Assembly (NCBI RefSeq): GCF_000219875.1 | Contig: NC_017167.1 | Coordinates: 3,060,049 to 3,124,048, forward strand | Direction of reading: 5' to 3' | Length of the DNA: 64,000 nt | Origin: Alicyclobacillus acidocaldarius subsp. acidocaldarius Tc-4-1 | GTDB taxonomy: Bacteria; Bacillota; Bacilli; Alicyclobacillales; Alicyclobacillaceae | The notes under the pieces: model-generated | Databases searched by the model: none | What the model saw: only the letters and a program-made list of their open reading frames with translations | What the model was told of the DNA's origin: nothing | In this document: one piece after another, positions 55,893 to 64,000 of the stretch | Layout of the letters: each line of letters opens with the position of its first letter | How positions within the stretch are numbered: position 1 is the first letter of the stretch | Made by a program: the position numbers and the translations under genes

Positions 55893-56777
55893 TCACGAAG
55901 ATCTTGCTTCTCGGTGCTCTTCCATGGCCCCCTTGTCTCCCGAGGACTTTTTGGGCACGCGAATCGTGAACTGATAGTACTCTTCGTCGTCCACCTCTTC
56001 ACAAACCACCTGCAGACCCGTCTGCTCAATCATCTGCAAGGACTGACGGATGGTGTTCACGGCCAGGCGCACATCCTTGGACAAGCCCCGCTTCCTTGGC
56101 TTTCTCCGGCGTTCGACCGCCGAGCCTAGGGACTCGAGCTTCGCCTTGACCCTCTCTTCCATCTGCTTGACATTCCAGCCCTTTTCGATGCACTCGTTCA
56201 AGAGTTCAATCTGGAGTTCCTCCGAGGGCAGGGCCAAAAGCGCACGAGCGTGGCGCTCTGTGATCTGTCGCGTGAGCAACGCGTCTTGCACAGCCTGCGG
56301 CAGATGGAGCAACCTCAACTTGTTCGCGATGGTGGATTGACCCTTGCCTAGCCGTTGGGCCAAACTTTCCTGCGTCAGCCCGTGTAACTCCATCAGCTGC
56401 TGATACGCAACGGCCTCCTCAATCGGCGTCAGTCCCTCTCGCTGGAGATTTTCAATCAGCGCTGCCGACGCTGTCTGCGCATCGTTCAGATCCCGCACGA
56501 TGGCTGGGATGGTCGTCCATCCCAGATGGCGCACTGCACGCAGCCGCCGTTCACCAGCGATGAGTTCGTACACATCGCCTTTCTTGCGCACCACCACGGG
56601 CTGAATGACGCCGTGGGTGTGAATCGTCTTCGCCAGTTCTTCAATCGATTCCTGATGAAAAATCGCTCGGGGCTGATATGGATTCGGGACAATGCGTTCC
56701 ACCGGAATATCCACGACCTGCGTCTGCGCGTGTCCAGCGTCGCGGAAGCTGATGAATCGTCCCCACGTTTCCCTCAT
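55893..56777 (-). CDS. noc: Nucleoid occlusion protein Noc
   Basis: 294 residues. ParB paralogue: NPYQPRAIF, GERRLRAVRHLG, ENLQREGLTPIEEA, then a different HTH and an amphipathic membrane-targeting N-terminus (MRETWGRFISF). Binds NBS DNA and the membrane to block FtsZ over the nucleoid. Located next to rsmG as in Bacillus, separate from spo0J. Confidence 0.95.
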   Translation of the reverse strand: MRETWGRFISFRDAGHAQTQVVDIPVERIVPNPYQPRAIFHQESIEELAKTIHTHGVIQPVVVRKKGDVYELIAGERRLRAVRHLGWTTIPAIVRDLNDAQTASAALIENLQREGLTPIEEAVAYQQLMELHGLTQESLAQRLGKGQSTIANKLRLLHLPQAVQDALLTRQITERHARALLALPSEELQIELLNECIEKGWNVKQMEERVKAKLESLGSAVERRRKPRKRGLSKDVRLAVNTIRQSLQMIEQTGLQVVCEEVDDEEYYQFTIRVPKKSSGDKGAMEEHREARSS

Positions 56778-56924
56778 CTTAGACCCCTCTATTCATGAAC
56801 ACACGAGGATCGACACTCAATGTCGAATTCACCAAGGCGTGCCCGTATTCCTGCTCTTCGACAAAACTTCTCATGAATTTACAAAGATCGTATCTTCCGA
56901 ACTGGATTCGACACGTTCAGGTCC

Positions 56925-57647
56925 CTACAACGGTTGCCGGGAAGGTGTTCCGGGCTTTCTTGGGTACCGCATCGGGCACGGCTCCGCTTGCCGAAAGACG
57001 GCAATGACGCGATCGCCCTGGTCGTCCAGCAGCCGATACGCAATCACGCCGTCTGGGCTTGCGCCGAGCACACGCGCTGCGCGCGCAGCGTCTTCCTCCT
57101 CGTCCCCATGGTACGACGGACCCTTGTACAAAAACGCTCGGCCACCGAGCTTGAGCATCGGCGCCGCATACTCCAGCAACACATTCGATTTCGCCACGGC
57201 CCTCGCCACCGCAGCGTCAAAGGAGCCGCGCATCCCGGGCTGCCGCCCCAGCTCCTCCATGCGCGCGTGCAAGGCCCTCACATTCGAAAGGCCGAGATCG
57301 CCGATGACACGCTCCACAAATTGCACGCGCTTTCGAGAAGCGTCGCACAGCACAAACGACACATTCCGCCACGTTATTGCCAGGGGAATACCCGGAATCC
57401 CCGCGCCGCTGCCGATGTCGATGACGCGGCCGCCTCGCCCGGTGATCTCGCGCCACGCAGGCACCTGCGCGATGGCCGCGCTGTCGAGAAAGTGCTTGAT
57501 CCACATCTCGCGCGCTTCGACAATGGCCGTGAGATTCAGCCGCTCGTTCCACTCCGCCAACAACTCGCCGTACCGCCGCAATTGACCCTCCATCTCGTCG
57601 GTCACGGGAGCCCCCCAGGCGCCCATTTGCTCGATCACGTCACGCAT
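56925..57647 (-). CDS. rsmG: 16S rRNA (guanine527-N7)-methyltransferase RsmG
   Basis: 240 residues from ATG 57647, matching B. subtilis length. SAM motif [15 protein letters not shown], with NLTAI and WIKHFLDS motifs. ATG overlaps the mnmG end by eight bases. Loss gives low-level streptomycin resistance in other bacteria. Confidence 0.96.
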   Translation of the reverse strand: MRDVIEQMGAWGAPVTDEMEGQLRRYGELLAEWNERLNLTAIVEAREMWIKHFLDSAAIAQVPAWREITGRGGRVIDIGSGAGIPGIPLAITWRNVSFVLCDASRKRVQFVERVIGDLGLSNVRALHARMEELGRQPGMRGSFDAAVARAVAKSNVLLEYAAPMLKLGGRAFLYKGPSYHGDEEEDAARAARVLGASPDGVIAYRLLDDQGDRVIAVFRQAEPCPMRYPRKPGTPSRQPL

Positions 57648-59526
57648 GGGCCGCGCGCCTCTCCTGCGCATCGAGGTACACGAGCAGAATGGAAATGTCC
57701 GCGGGGGTCACGCCCGGAATTCGCGCGGCCTGTCCGACCGTGCGCGGACGGATGCGCGACAGTTTCTCTCTCGCTTCCATCGCAAGCCCAGTCATTTGCA
57801 TATAGTCGAGGTCCTCCGGCAGTTTTCGCCCTTCGAGTCGCTTCTGGCGCTCGATGAGTTCGTTCTGCTTCCGAATGTAGCCGGCGTACTTGATCTCGAT
57901 CTCGACCTGTTCCCGCACCTCGGGGTCGATTTCGACGCCGCCCGTCGGGTCGATGGCGCGAATCTGATCGTAAGACAACTCGGGCCGCTTCAGCAGTTGC
58001 GCGAGGCTCATGCCGGAATCGATGGGCTGCGATCCCCACTCGGCGAGCCGCTCGTTCACCTCCTGCGGCTTCACCTTCACCCGCGACAGGCGCGCCAATT
58101 CCGCCTGAATGCCCTCCTTTTTCCGCATCACCCGGCTGTACGCCCGCTCCGACACCAGGCCGATGCGATACCCGAGCTCGGTCAACCGCAGATCGGCGTT
58201 ATCGTGGCGAAGCAGTAGCCTGTGCTCCGCACGAGAGGTGAGCAGCCGATACGGCTCGTTGGTTCCCTTCGTCACGAGATCGTCGATCATCACGCCGATG
58301 TACGCGTCCGATCGCGACAAGACCACGGGTTCTTCGCCCTTGACCTTTCTCGCGGCGTTGATGCCGGCCATGATGCCCTGGCCCGCCGCCTCCTCGTATC
58401 CGGACGTTCCGTTCAACTGACCGGCGGTAAACAGCCCCTCCACGAGCTTCGTCTCGAGCGTAGGCCACAACTGCGTGGGAACGACCGCGTCGTACTCGAT
58501 GGCGTACCCGGGGCGCAGCATCTCCGCGCGCTCAAGGCCGGGGATGGAATGGAGAATCTTCAGCTGGACGTCCTCCGGGAGACTCGTCGACAGCCCCTGC
58601 ACATACCATTCGCACGTGTGCGGGCCCTCCGGCTCGAGGAAGATCTGATGGGTGTCGCGATCGCGAAAGCGCACAACCTTGTCCTCGATAGACGGGCAGT
58701 AGCGCGGTCCCGTCCCCTTGATTTCGCCGCTGTAGAGCGGCGACCGGTGCAGATTCTCGAGGATGATGCGATGGGTCTCCTCCGTAGTGCCAGTCAGCCA
58801 GCACGGCACCTGATCGCGCACCGGTGTGTCGGGATCGAAAGAAAAGTGGCGCGGAACGGGATCGCCGGGCTGAGCGATGAGTTTGCTGAAATCAATCGAG
58901 TTTTTGTTGATGCGAGGCGGTGTGCCGGTCTTGAACCGCACCAACCGGAAGCCGAGATCGACGAGACAATCCGACAGGCGGATGGCCGGCATCTGGCCGT
59001 TCGGCCCGCTTTCGTACGACACCTCGCCGATGTAAATGCGACCGCGCAGATACGTACCGGTGGTGAGCACCACAGCCTGCGCGTGAAACTCCTGGCCGCT
59101 CTTCGTGACCACGCCGTAAATGCGACCGTTCCGCACGAGCAACTCCTCCACCAGGCCCTGCTTCAGGTGAAGGTTTTCGGTTCGTTCAAGCGTCCACTTC
59201 ATATTCAGCGCGTAGTACGCCTTGTCCGCCTGGGCCCGAAGCGCCTGCACCGCCGGCCCCTTTCCGGTGTTCAGCATCCGCATCTGAATGTACGTGGCGT
59301 CCGTGTTCTTCCCCATCTGCCCGCCGAGCGCATCCACTTCGCGCACGACGATGCCCTTCGCAGGTCCGCCAATCGACGGATTGCAGGGCATGTACGCAAT
59401 CGTATCCAGGTTGATGGTCAAAAGCAGCGTCTTGCATCCCATGCGCGCTGCCGCGAGCGCCGCCTCACATCCAGCGTGGCCGCCCCCGATGACGATCACG
59501 TCATACGATCCGGCGAAAAACCGCAT
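57640..59526 (-). CDS. mnmG: tRNA uridine 5-carboxymethylaminomethyl modification enzyme MnmG
   Basis: 628 residues from ATG 59526 (GGGAGGTG eight bases upstream), the same length as the B. subtilis protein. FAD motif [40 protein letters not shown]-terminal tRNA-binding domain. Works with MnmE on the wobble uridine of several tRNAs. 16 bases after mnmE. Confidence 0.98.
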   Translation of the reverse strand: MRFFAGSYDVIVIGGGHAGCEAALAAARMGCKTLLLTINLDTIAYMPCNPSIGGPAKGIVVREVDALGGQMGKNTDATYIQMRMLNTGKGPAVQALRAQADKAYYALNMKWTLERTENLHLKQGLVEELLVRNGRIYGVVTKSGQEFHAQAVVLTTGTYLRGRIYIGEVSYESGPNGQMPAIRLSDCLVDLGFRLVRFKTGTPPRINKNSIDFSKLIAQPGDPVPRHFSFDPDTPVRDQVPCWLTGTTEETHRIILENLHRSPLYSGEIKGTGPRYCPSIEDKVVRFRDRDTHQIFLEPEGPHTCEWYVQGLSTSLPEDVQLKILHSIPGLERAEMLRPGYAIEYDAVVPTQLWPTLETKLVEGLFTAGQLNGTSGYEEAAGQGIMAGINAARKVKGEEPVVLSRSDAYIGVMIDDLVTKGTNEPYRLLTSRAEHRLLLRHDNADLRLTELGYRIGLVSERAYSRVMRKKEGIQAELARLSRVKVKPQEVNERLAEWGSQPIDSGMSLAQLLKRPELSYDQIRAIDPTGGVEIDPEVREQVEIEIKYAGYIRKQNELIERQKRLEGRKLPEDLDYMQMTGLAMEAREKLSRIRPRTVGQAARIPGVTPADISILLVYLDAQERRAAHA

Positions 59527-59542
59527 CTCCATGCACCTCCCA

Positions 59543-60940
59543 TCATTTGCCCAGGCAAAAGCGGGAAAAGATTTCGTTCAACAGATCCTCCCCGGCCTCT
59601 TCCCCGATGGTTTCTCCAAGTTTCTCATACGCCGACTGAAGCGCCACGGCCACGAGATCTAACGTCGCCCCCGCCTGCGCCGCGTCCCGCGCCGTCCGCA
59701 GGTCCTCCTTGGCCTCTTCCAAGAGCCGCTTTTGGCGGTGGTTCGCCATGTAGCTCGCGTCGAGATCGAGGGCCAAATCCCGCCGAATCCAGTTGACGAT
59801 GGCGTCCCGCAGTTCATCCAGGCCGATGCCCTCACGAGCCGACACACGCACGGCCCCTTCCGGCGCCAGTTCGTCCGCAAACCGCACCGCGTCCGGATGC
59901 AGGCCGCGGTCCACCTTGTTCAGGATCACCATTCTGCGCGATCCGTCCGACTCGCGCGCAATGGCCTCATCCTCGGGCGAAGGCGGCTCACTTCCGTCCA
60001 ACACCAGAAGCACCATCTCCGCCTCCTGCATCGACTGGCGCGATCTCGCCACGCCGATTCGCTCCACCACGTCTTCCGTCTCGCGAATGCCGGCCGTGTC
60101 GATGAGCCTAAGCGGTATGCCTCGCAGGTTGATATACTCCTCCAGCACGTCACGCGTCGTCCCCGGCAGATCTGTCACAATGGCGCGATCCCGCTCCACC
60201 AGCGCGTTCAACAGCGACGACTTGCCCACGTTCGGGCGGCCGACGATGGCCGTCGCCACGCCGTCCCGCAGCACTCGCCCAAGCTCCGCCGACCGGATGA
60301 GCCCGTCGATTTCGCCCATCAGACCTTCGCACACGCGCACGACGTGATCGCAGGCCACGTCCTCCACGTCGTGCTCCGGGTAGTCGATGGTCACCTCGAC
60401 GTGCGCCTCGAGCTCCAACAGCCTCCGCCTGAGCGCGCGAATCGCCTCGCCAAACCGCCCGCGCACCTGCCGCTCCGCCAGCTTGCCGGCAAACGCCGTT
60501 TTGGCGCGGATCAGATCGATCACGGCCTCCGCCTGCGACAGATCCATCCGCCCGTTCAGAAATGCGCGCTTCGTGAACTCTCCCGGTTCGGCCATCCGTG
60601 CACCAGCATCCAGGCAAGCGGCGAGCACGGCCTCAACCGCATACGCACCCCCGTGCACCTGCAATTCCAACACATCTTCTCCCGTGTAGCTGTGCGGGCC
60701 CGGCATCCACAGCACGATGGCCTCGTCAATCACCTCGCCGGACCTAGGATCAATCACCTGCCCATACTTCATCCCGCGCTCACGCAGCTTGACCGGAAGG
60801 CCGCGCTTCGTCCGCACGAGCCGCTCGCCGACCTCGCGCGCGCCGCGCCCGCTCACGCGGACAATCGCCACGCTTGCCTCCCCAACCGCTGTCGCGATGG
60901 CCGCGATGGTCTCTTCCTGATGCACAGCCTGAACTGCCAT
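59543..60940 (-). CDS. mnmE: tRNA modification GTPase MnmE
   Basis: 465 residues. N-terminal folate-binding domain, helical domain, G domain inserted (G1 [15 protein letters not shown]3 [14 protein letters not shown]4 NKVD) and the C-terminal FCLGK with the active cysteine. Strong AAGGAGGG ribosome site. Forms the MnmEG complex. Confidence 0.98.
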   Translation of the reverse strand: MAVQAVHQEETIAAIATAVGEASVAIVRVSGRGAREVGERLVRTKRGLPVKLRERGMKYGQVIDPRSGEVIDEAIVLWMPGPHSYTGEDVLELQVHGGAYAVEAVLAACLDAGARMAEPGEFTKRAFLNGRMDLSQAEAVIDLIRAKTAFAGKLAERQVRGRFGEAIRALRRRLLELEAHVEVTIDYPEHDVEDVACDHVVRVCEGLMGEIDGLIRSAELGRVLRDGVATAIVGRPNVGKSSLLNALVERDRAIVTDLPGTTRDVLEEYINLRGIPLRLIDTAGIRETEDVVERIGVARSRQSMQEAEMVLLVLDGSEPPSPEDEAIARESDGSRRMVILNKVDRGLHPDAVRFADELAPEGAVRVSAREGIGLDELRDAIVNWIRRDLALDLDASYMANHRQKRLLEEAKEDLRTARDAAQAGATLDLVAVALQSAYEKLGETIGEEAGEDLLNEIFSRFCLGK

Positions 60941-60961
60941 CTTCCACCCTCCTTCCTACAC

Positions 60962-60987
60962 AAAAACCCCACTGCTTCGAGCGGGGT
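60962..60987 (-). terminator. Terminator of the spoIIIJ-jag operon
   Basis: On the minus strand ACCCC pairs with GGGGT, with GCT/AGC inside, followed by TTTTTGTG. Between jag and mnmE. Confidence 0.8.
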
Positions 60988-61018
60988 CATTGTTTCTCGT
61001 GTTCTCCTCCACGCCTCA

Positions 61019-61666
61019 TCAGGCCCAATCGTGCCGCTTCGGAATGATCTTCACCCGGCGATAAGGCTCCTGGCCTTCGCTCAGGGTCAGGACGTCGCCT
61101 CTCGACTGCAAATGGGCGTGCACCCACTTGCGATCTTTGCGAGGCATCGGATCGAGTGTCACCGGCCTGCCCAGGCGCACGGCTTTGTCCGCTGCCTCCT
61201 CCGCCAGTCGCCTCAGCGACTCCAACCGACGATCCCGATAGCCCGCCGCGTCCAGCGTGAATCTCATCTTCTCCGAAGCATCCCGATTCGCCACGATGTT
61301 CACCAGATACTGCAGCGCATCGAGCGTCGCGCCGCGCCGGCCGATGAGGATGGGAAGCACCTCATCGTCCGCCGAGATGGAGAGTTTCACATGGCCTTCT
61401 TCGTCGACATCGTCCGCGACAATGACGGCCTGCCCCAGACCCATCTTCGAGATGGTGGTCCGCAGAAATTCCTTCGCAGCATCGAGAGGCGTCTCGATGA
61501 CACTCACCTCGACTTCTGCCTCCCGGCCGCCCAACCATCCGAGAAACCCACGAGCGGGTTCACGAATGACGCGCACCTGCGCCTGCGATCTCGGCACGCC
61601 GAGCCTCACCAGTGCCGACATCACCGCTTCTTCAATGGTCTTGCCCGTCGCCACTACTTTTCGCAT
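61019..61666 (-). CDS. jag: RNA-binding protein Jag/KhpB (SpoIIIJ-associated)
   Basis: 215 residues from ATG 61666. Jag_N domain (KVVATGKTIEEAV), KH domain with LIGRRGATLDALQYLVN, R3H domain with the arginine/histidine near AYRD. Pairs with KhpA; binds RNA and cell-wall regulators. About 70 bases after spoIIIJ. Confidence 0.96.
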   Translation of the reverse strand: MRKVVATGKTIEEAVMSALVRLGVPRSQAQVRVIREPARGFLGWLGGREAEVEVSVIETPLDAAKEFLRTTISKMGLGQAVIVADDVDEEGHVKLSISADDEVLPILIGRRGATLDALQYLVNIVANRDASEKMRFTLDAAGYRDRRLESLRRLAEEAADKAVRLGRPVTLDPMPRKDRKWVHAHLQSRGDVLTLSEGQEPYRRVKIIPKRHDWA

Positions 61667-61735
61667 CTCGCCTAAGCCTCCGACCCTTCGCACTGTGGGC
61701 CTTATGAAACCGCGGCTCGCGCCTCTCGTGTCCCG

Positions 61736-62767
61736 CTATGGCTCCTGTGGGCCATCGAGTTCGGGCGACGGACCTTCACGACTGGCCTCCGCGCCATCGC
61801 TGGACCCATCCGCCCGCGATCCGTCCGTGGTCTTTTTCGCCCCGCTAGACTTTTTGCTGGATTTCTGGCCGGGCGCACGCGATTCCTGCTTCCTGGACGA
61901 CACCTTGTTGGCCGCCGCCTTGGACGAGTTGCTCGCCTTCGTTCCGCTCGCCGATACCTGCTTCGCAGGAACGTCAGCCGTTGTACGCCTAGCCGACTTC
62001 CCACCGCCCGCAAGCGCCATCTCACGCTGTTCGCGCATGTTGGGCAGGGTGATGAACAGGTACACCTGAAGAGCGACGAGGAGGTTAGTGTAGATCCAGT
62101 ACAGGACCAGTCCTCCAGGCAATCGGAAGGCGAAGAAGAAAATCATCACAGGATACACGAACAGCATCGACTTCTGCTGAACAGGCTGACTTCGCATGGA
62201 CAGCCACGAAGATAAGAGCGTCGAAAGCGCCGCGAGCACAGGCAGGACATAATGCGTGTCCCAATGCCCCAGCGGGAAGATCCCGAGGAAGGTGCTGTGG
62301 CGCATGCCGACGTTGCCGACGATGGCGCCGTAAAACGCCCACAAAAACGGGAGCTGAATCAGCATGGGGAAGCAGCCGGCGAGCGGGTTCATGCCCGCCT
62401 CCTGATAAAGCTTCATCAGCTCTTCCTGCATCTTCTGGTTGTCGAACTTGTACTTGGTCCGGATCTTCTGGATCTCCGGCTGCAGCTTGACCATCGCGCG
62501 TTGAAAGTGAATTTGGCGAAGGAAGAGCGGCAGCACGACCAAGCGGACCAGAATCGCCATGAACAGAATCGAGATCCCGTAATCGTTGCCGAAAAGATGG
62601 GCGAAATAATCCATCAAATCGGAGATGCCGTGAAGGATCGAGCCCCATACGTTGTTCGGCCATTCGCCCGGCTTCGTGGGATACAAACCGCATCCTGTCA
62701 GCGCCACCGCGGCCGCCAGACTGAGGGCGATGGTCCATCTCCTGCTAGCTTTCTGCTTTCCGTTCAA
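61736..62767 (-). CDS. spoIIIJ: Membrane insertase YidC/SpoIIIJ lipoprotein
   Basis: 343 residues from TTG 62767. Lipobox VALTGC, Cys26, then five membrane segments with the conserved hydrophilic groove arginine in AILVRLVVLPLFLRQ. Inserts membrane proteins, alone or with Sec; needed for forespore SigG activation in Bacillus. The C-terminal tail (about 75 residues, Ser/Lys/Ala-rich, disordered) is longer than in B. subtilis. Confidence 0.96.
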   Translation of the reverse strand: MNGKQKASRRWTIALSLAAAVALTGCGLYPTKPGEWPNNVWGSILHGISDLMDYFAHLFGNDYGISILFMAILVRLVVLPLFLRQIHFQRAMVKLQPEIQKIRTKYKFDNQKMQEELMKLYQEAGMNPLAGCFPMLIQLPFLWAFYGAIVGNVGMRHSTFLGIFPLGHWDTHYVLPVLAALSTLLSSWLSMRSQPVQQKSMLFVYPVMIFFFAFRLPGGLVLYWIYTNLLVALQVYLFITLPNMREQREMALAGGGKSARRTTADVPAKQVSASGTKASNSSKAAANKVSSRKQESRAPGQKSSKKSSGAKKTTDGSRADGSSDGAEASREGPSPELDGPQEP

Positions 62768-62779
62768 GCGCGCATCCCC

Positions 62780-62998
62780 CTACCTGACCTCCGGCACCTC
62801 ATCCACACCGCCCGGATGCCATGGTCCACACTTGACCAACCGCCGGACGGCGAGCCAACCTCCATAGACCACGCCAAACCGCGCGATGGCCTGGACGGCG
62901 TACTCAGAACACGTCGGCGTGAACCGGCACGTGGGCAGCTTGGCTGGCGAGATGTATCGCTGGTAAAATCGAATCAAACCAATCACAAGCCGCTTCAC
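62780..62998 (-). CDS. yidD: Membrane protein insertion efficiency factor YidD
   Basis: 72 residues. Typical motif [29 protein letters not shown] with three cysteines including KCGPWHPGG (shown in parts). GTG overlaps the rnpA stop as GTGA. Helps YidC-dependent insertion. Confidence 0.97.
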   Translation of the reverse strand: MKRLVIGLIRFYQRYISPAKLPTCRFTPTCSEYAVQAIARFGVVYGGWLAVRRLVKCGPWHPGGVDEVPEVR

Positions 62999-63357
62999 GG
63001 ACGCTCATCTCCCGCTTCCTGCGGCAACAATTTCGCCTTCTTGAGAAGTCGCTCGACCTCTCGCTCGAGATCGTGAAAATCGGCGTCTGCTGCGTTTGCT
63101 CGGCAGACCACAACGATGTCGAGAGGCTGGTCGCCAAGCTCGTCCAACCAACGCTGAAAAATCGCCCGAAGGAGGCGCTTTAAGCGGTTGCGGACGACTG
63201 CCTTTCCGACCTTCCTGCTTATGGAAAACCCGACACGAACCCGAGCTACCCGATTGTCGCAATAATACAACACGAGCCTTCCGCTCGCAAACGACTTGCC
63301 TTTCCGAAACACGCGCCGGAAATCCCGGCTGTCTTTGAGCCGATGCTGACTCTGCAA
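62995..63357 (-). CDS. rnpA: Ribonuclease P protein component
   Basis: 120 residues from TTG 63357 (GGAGGG upstream). RNA-binding motif [14 protein letters not shown], central cleft residues [13 protein letters not shown]. Cofactor of the catalytic RNase P RNA for tRNA 5' processing. Downstream of rpmH after an intrinsic terminator. Confidence 0.97.
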   Translation of the reverse strand: MQSQHRLKDSRDFRRVFRKGKSFASGRLVLYYCDNRVARVRVGFSISRKVGKAVVRNRLKRLLRAIFQRWLDELGDQPLDIVVVCRANAADADFHDLEREVERLLKKAKLLPQEAGDERP

Positions 63358-63406
63358 CGTCCGCCCTCCAGTTCCTCGATGACCCCTGTATCAACCCACC
63401 CCTTCA

Positions 63407-63429
63407 CAAAAAAGGCCACTTCCGTGGCC
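63407..63429 (-). terminator. Terminator/attenuator between rpmH and rnpA
   Basis: On the minus strand GGCCAC-GGAA-GTGGCC is followed by TTTTTTGTG, a strong intrinsic terminator. It should give more bL34 mRNA than rnpA mRNA. Confidence 0.8.
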
Positions 63430-63433
63430 CTTC

Positions 63434-63568
63434 TCACGCGGACAGCACCTTACGGCCCTTCGCGCGACGGCGCGCCAACACGCGGCGACCGCCCTTCGTC
63501 GCCATGCGCTTCCGGAAACCGTGGTTCTTCTTCCGCTTGCGAACGTTCGGTTGATAGGTCGGTTTCAT
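63434..63568 (-). CDS. rpmH: Ribosomal protein bL34
   Basis: 44 residues: [20 protein letters not shown] with the conserved [20 protein letters not shown] 63568 has GGGGGAGGTG upstream; the frame extends to 63712 but is not coding there. First gene of the rpmH-rnpA operon next to oriC. Confidence 0.98.
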   Translation of the reverse strand: MKPTYQPNVRKRKKNHGFRKRMATKGGRRVLARRRAKGRKVLSA

Positions 63569-63601
63569 CGAGACACCTCCCCCGTGCGGACACACGTAGC
63601 T

Positions 63602-63630
63602 ACGATACAGAAAGATCCTGACCATGTCAA
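63602..63630 (-). promoter_or_regulatory. rpmH promoter
   Basis: Minus strand: TTGACA, 17 bases, TATCGT. Start near 63595, about 27 bases before rpmH. Confidence 0.7.
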
Positions 63631-63639
63631 TGTCCGAAT

Positions 63640-63945
63640 TCTCCACTGTCCACATGTGGACAATTTGGCCGCGCACGCCCTTTCTCTCGACGTCTTCCTC
63701 CCGCTTATCCACATCCTATCCACACGTCAACAGCCTGTGGACGGTTCAGCATGTACATCGGTGGATCCTGTGGAAAGACGTTTTTTCGACATTGCTCGAC
63801 GCGCAGGATCCTGCTATGATCTGCGCTATCCGTTATCCACAATCGAGCCTGTGGAACCCTTTCATCCACAACCTTATCCACAACCTGTGGACAACGTTTC
63901 CCACAGCTTCTGCACATGTGGATTTTCACTTTACACAAGTCCACA
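63640..63945. other. oriC: oriC DnaA-box cluster
   Basis: Three perfect TTATCCACA boxes (63705-63713, 63833-63841, 63874-63882) and several near matches: CTATCCACA 63716, TCATCCACA 63862, inverted TGTGGACAA at 63655 and 63886, and CTGTCCACA 63646. Long T-rich runs and CACAAC spacing lie between them. Positioned between rpmH and, expected beyond the window, dnaA on the plus strand. It is the upstream (incA/B-like) part of the origin; the unwinding element may lie after dnaA, outside the window. Confidence 0.85.
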
Positions 63946-64000
63946 GGTGACACCGATGAAAACCCGGACTTCCTATTGTTCGTCATACTCCCGCGTGCTG

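Noticed and set aside
63957..64000. ATG at 63957 as the dnaA start
   Set aside because: The translated residues (MKTRTSYCSSYS) do not resemble a DnaA N-terminus and the position follows DnaA boxes closely without a ribosome site.

Overview
The window reads as the chromosome of a high-GC, spore-forming Firmicute, most likely an Alicyclobacillus (inference). The support is the gene order from rpmH to yyaC and from rplI to walJ, which follows the Bacillus origin region; the sporulation-linked genes yyaC, spoIIIJ, soj/spo0J and noc; strong AGGAGG-type ribosome binding sites; frequent GTG and TTG starts; and a GC-rich base composition. The right edge carries a cluster of DnaA boxes, so the window is roughly the 64 kb on one side of oriC. 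From about 35 kb to the right end, almost every gene is on the minus strand and points away from the origin.

Left part (1-8.0 kb): the 3' part of a GH42 beta-galactosidase; a glnK-amtB ammonium pair with a TnrA/GlnR-type site; then a more AT-rich accessory cassette. The cassette encodes a stand-alone winged-helix regulator, an exported protein of unknown family, an ABC ATPase, two membrane proteins and a membrane-anchored protein resembling a SurA N-domain. It is the least explained block here.

Arabinose locus (8.1-25.7 kb): araR, an AraE-type symporter, araB-araD-araA, a frameshifted araM (egsA), an ArsR-type regulator, an AraNPQ-type importer without its own ATPase, a GH51 alpha-L-arabinofuranosidase, an MFS transporter and a GH127 beta-L-arabinofuranosidase. 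Four promoters carry TTGTACGTACAA-like sites placed to be blocked by AraR. Extracellular oligosaccharides would be imported, cut by GH51/GH127/GH42 and fed through AraA, AraB and AraD to xylulose 5-phosphate.

Middle accessory part (25.7-35.3 kb): nitroreductase, an EmrAB-type efflux pair, a J-domain membrane protein, a DltE-like dehydrogenase, a PAS-GGDEF-EAL protein with degenerate EAL residues, and a TDT-family transporter divergent from a LysR regulator.

Core origin-proximal part (35.4-64 kb): rplI-dnaB-(small membrane protein)-walRKHI-walJ-htrA-rlmH, largely coupled by 1-4 base overlaps; rpsF-ssb-rpsR; ychF; yyaE-yyzM-mscS-CvpA-like; yyaC; DUF4446 and DUF554 genes; soj-spo0J with two parS sites; noc; mnmE-mnmG-rsmG; rpmH-rnpA-yidD-spoIIIJ-jag; and the DnaA-box region. 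No rRNA, tRNA, CRISPR array or insertion sequence was found.
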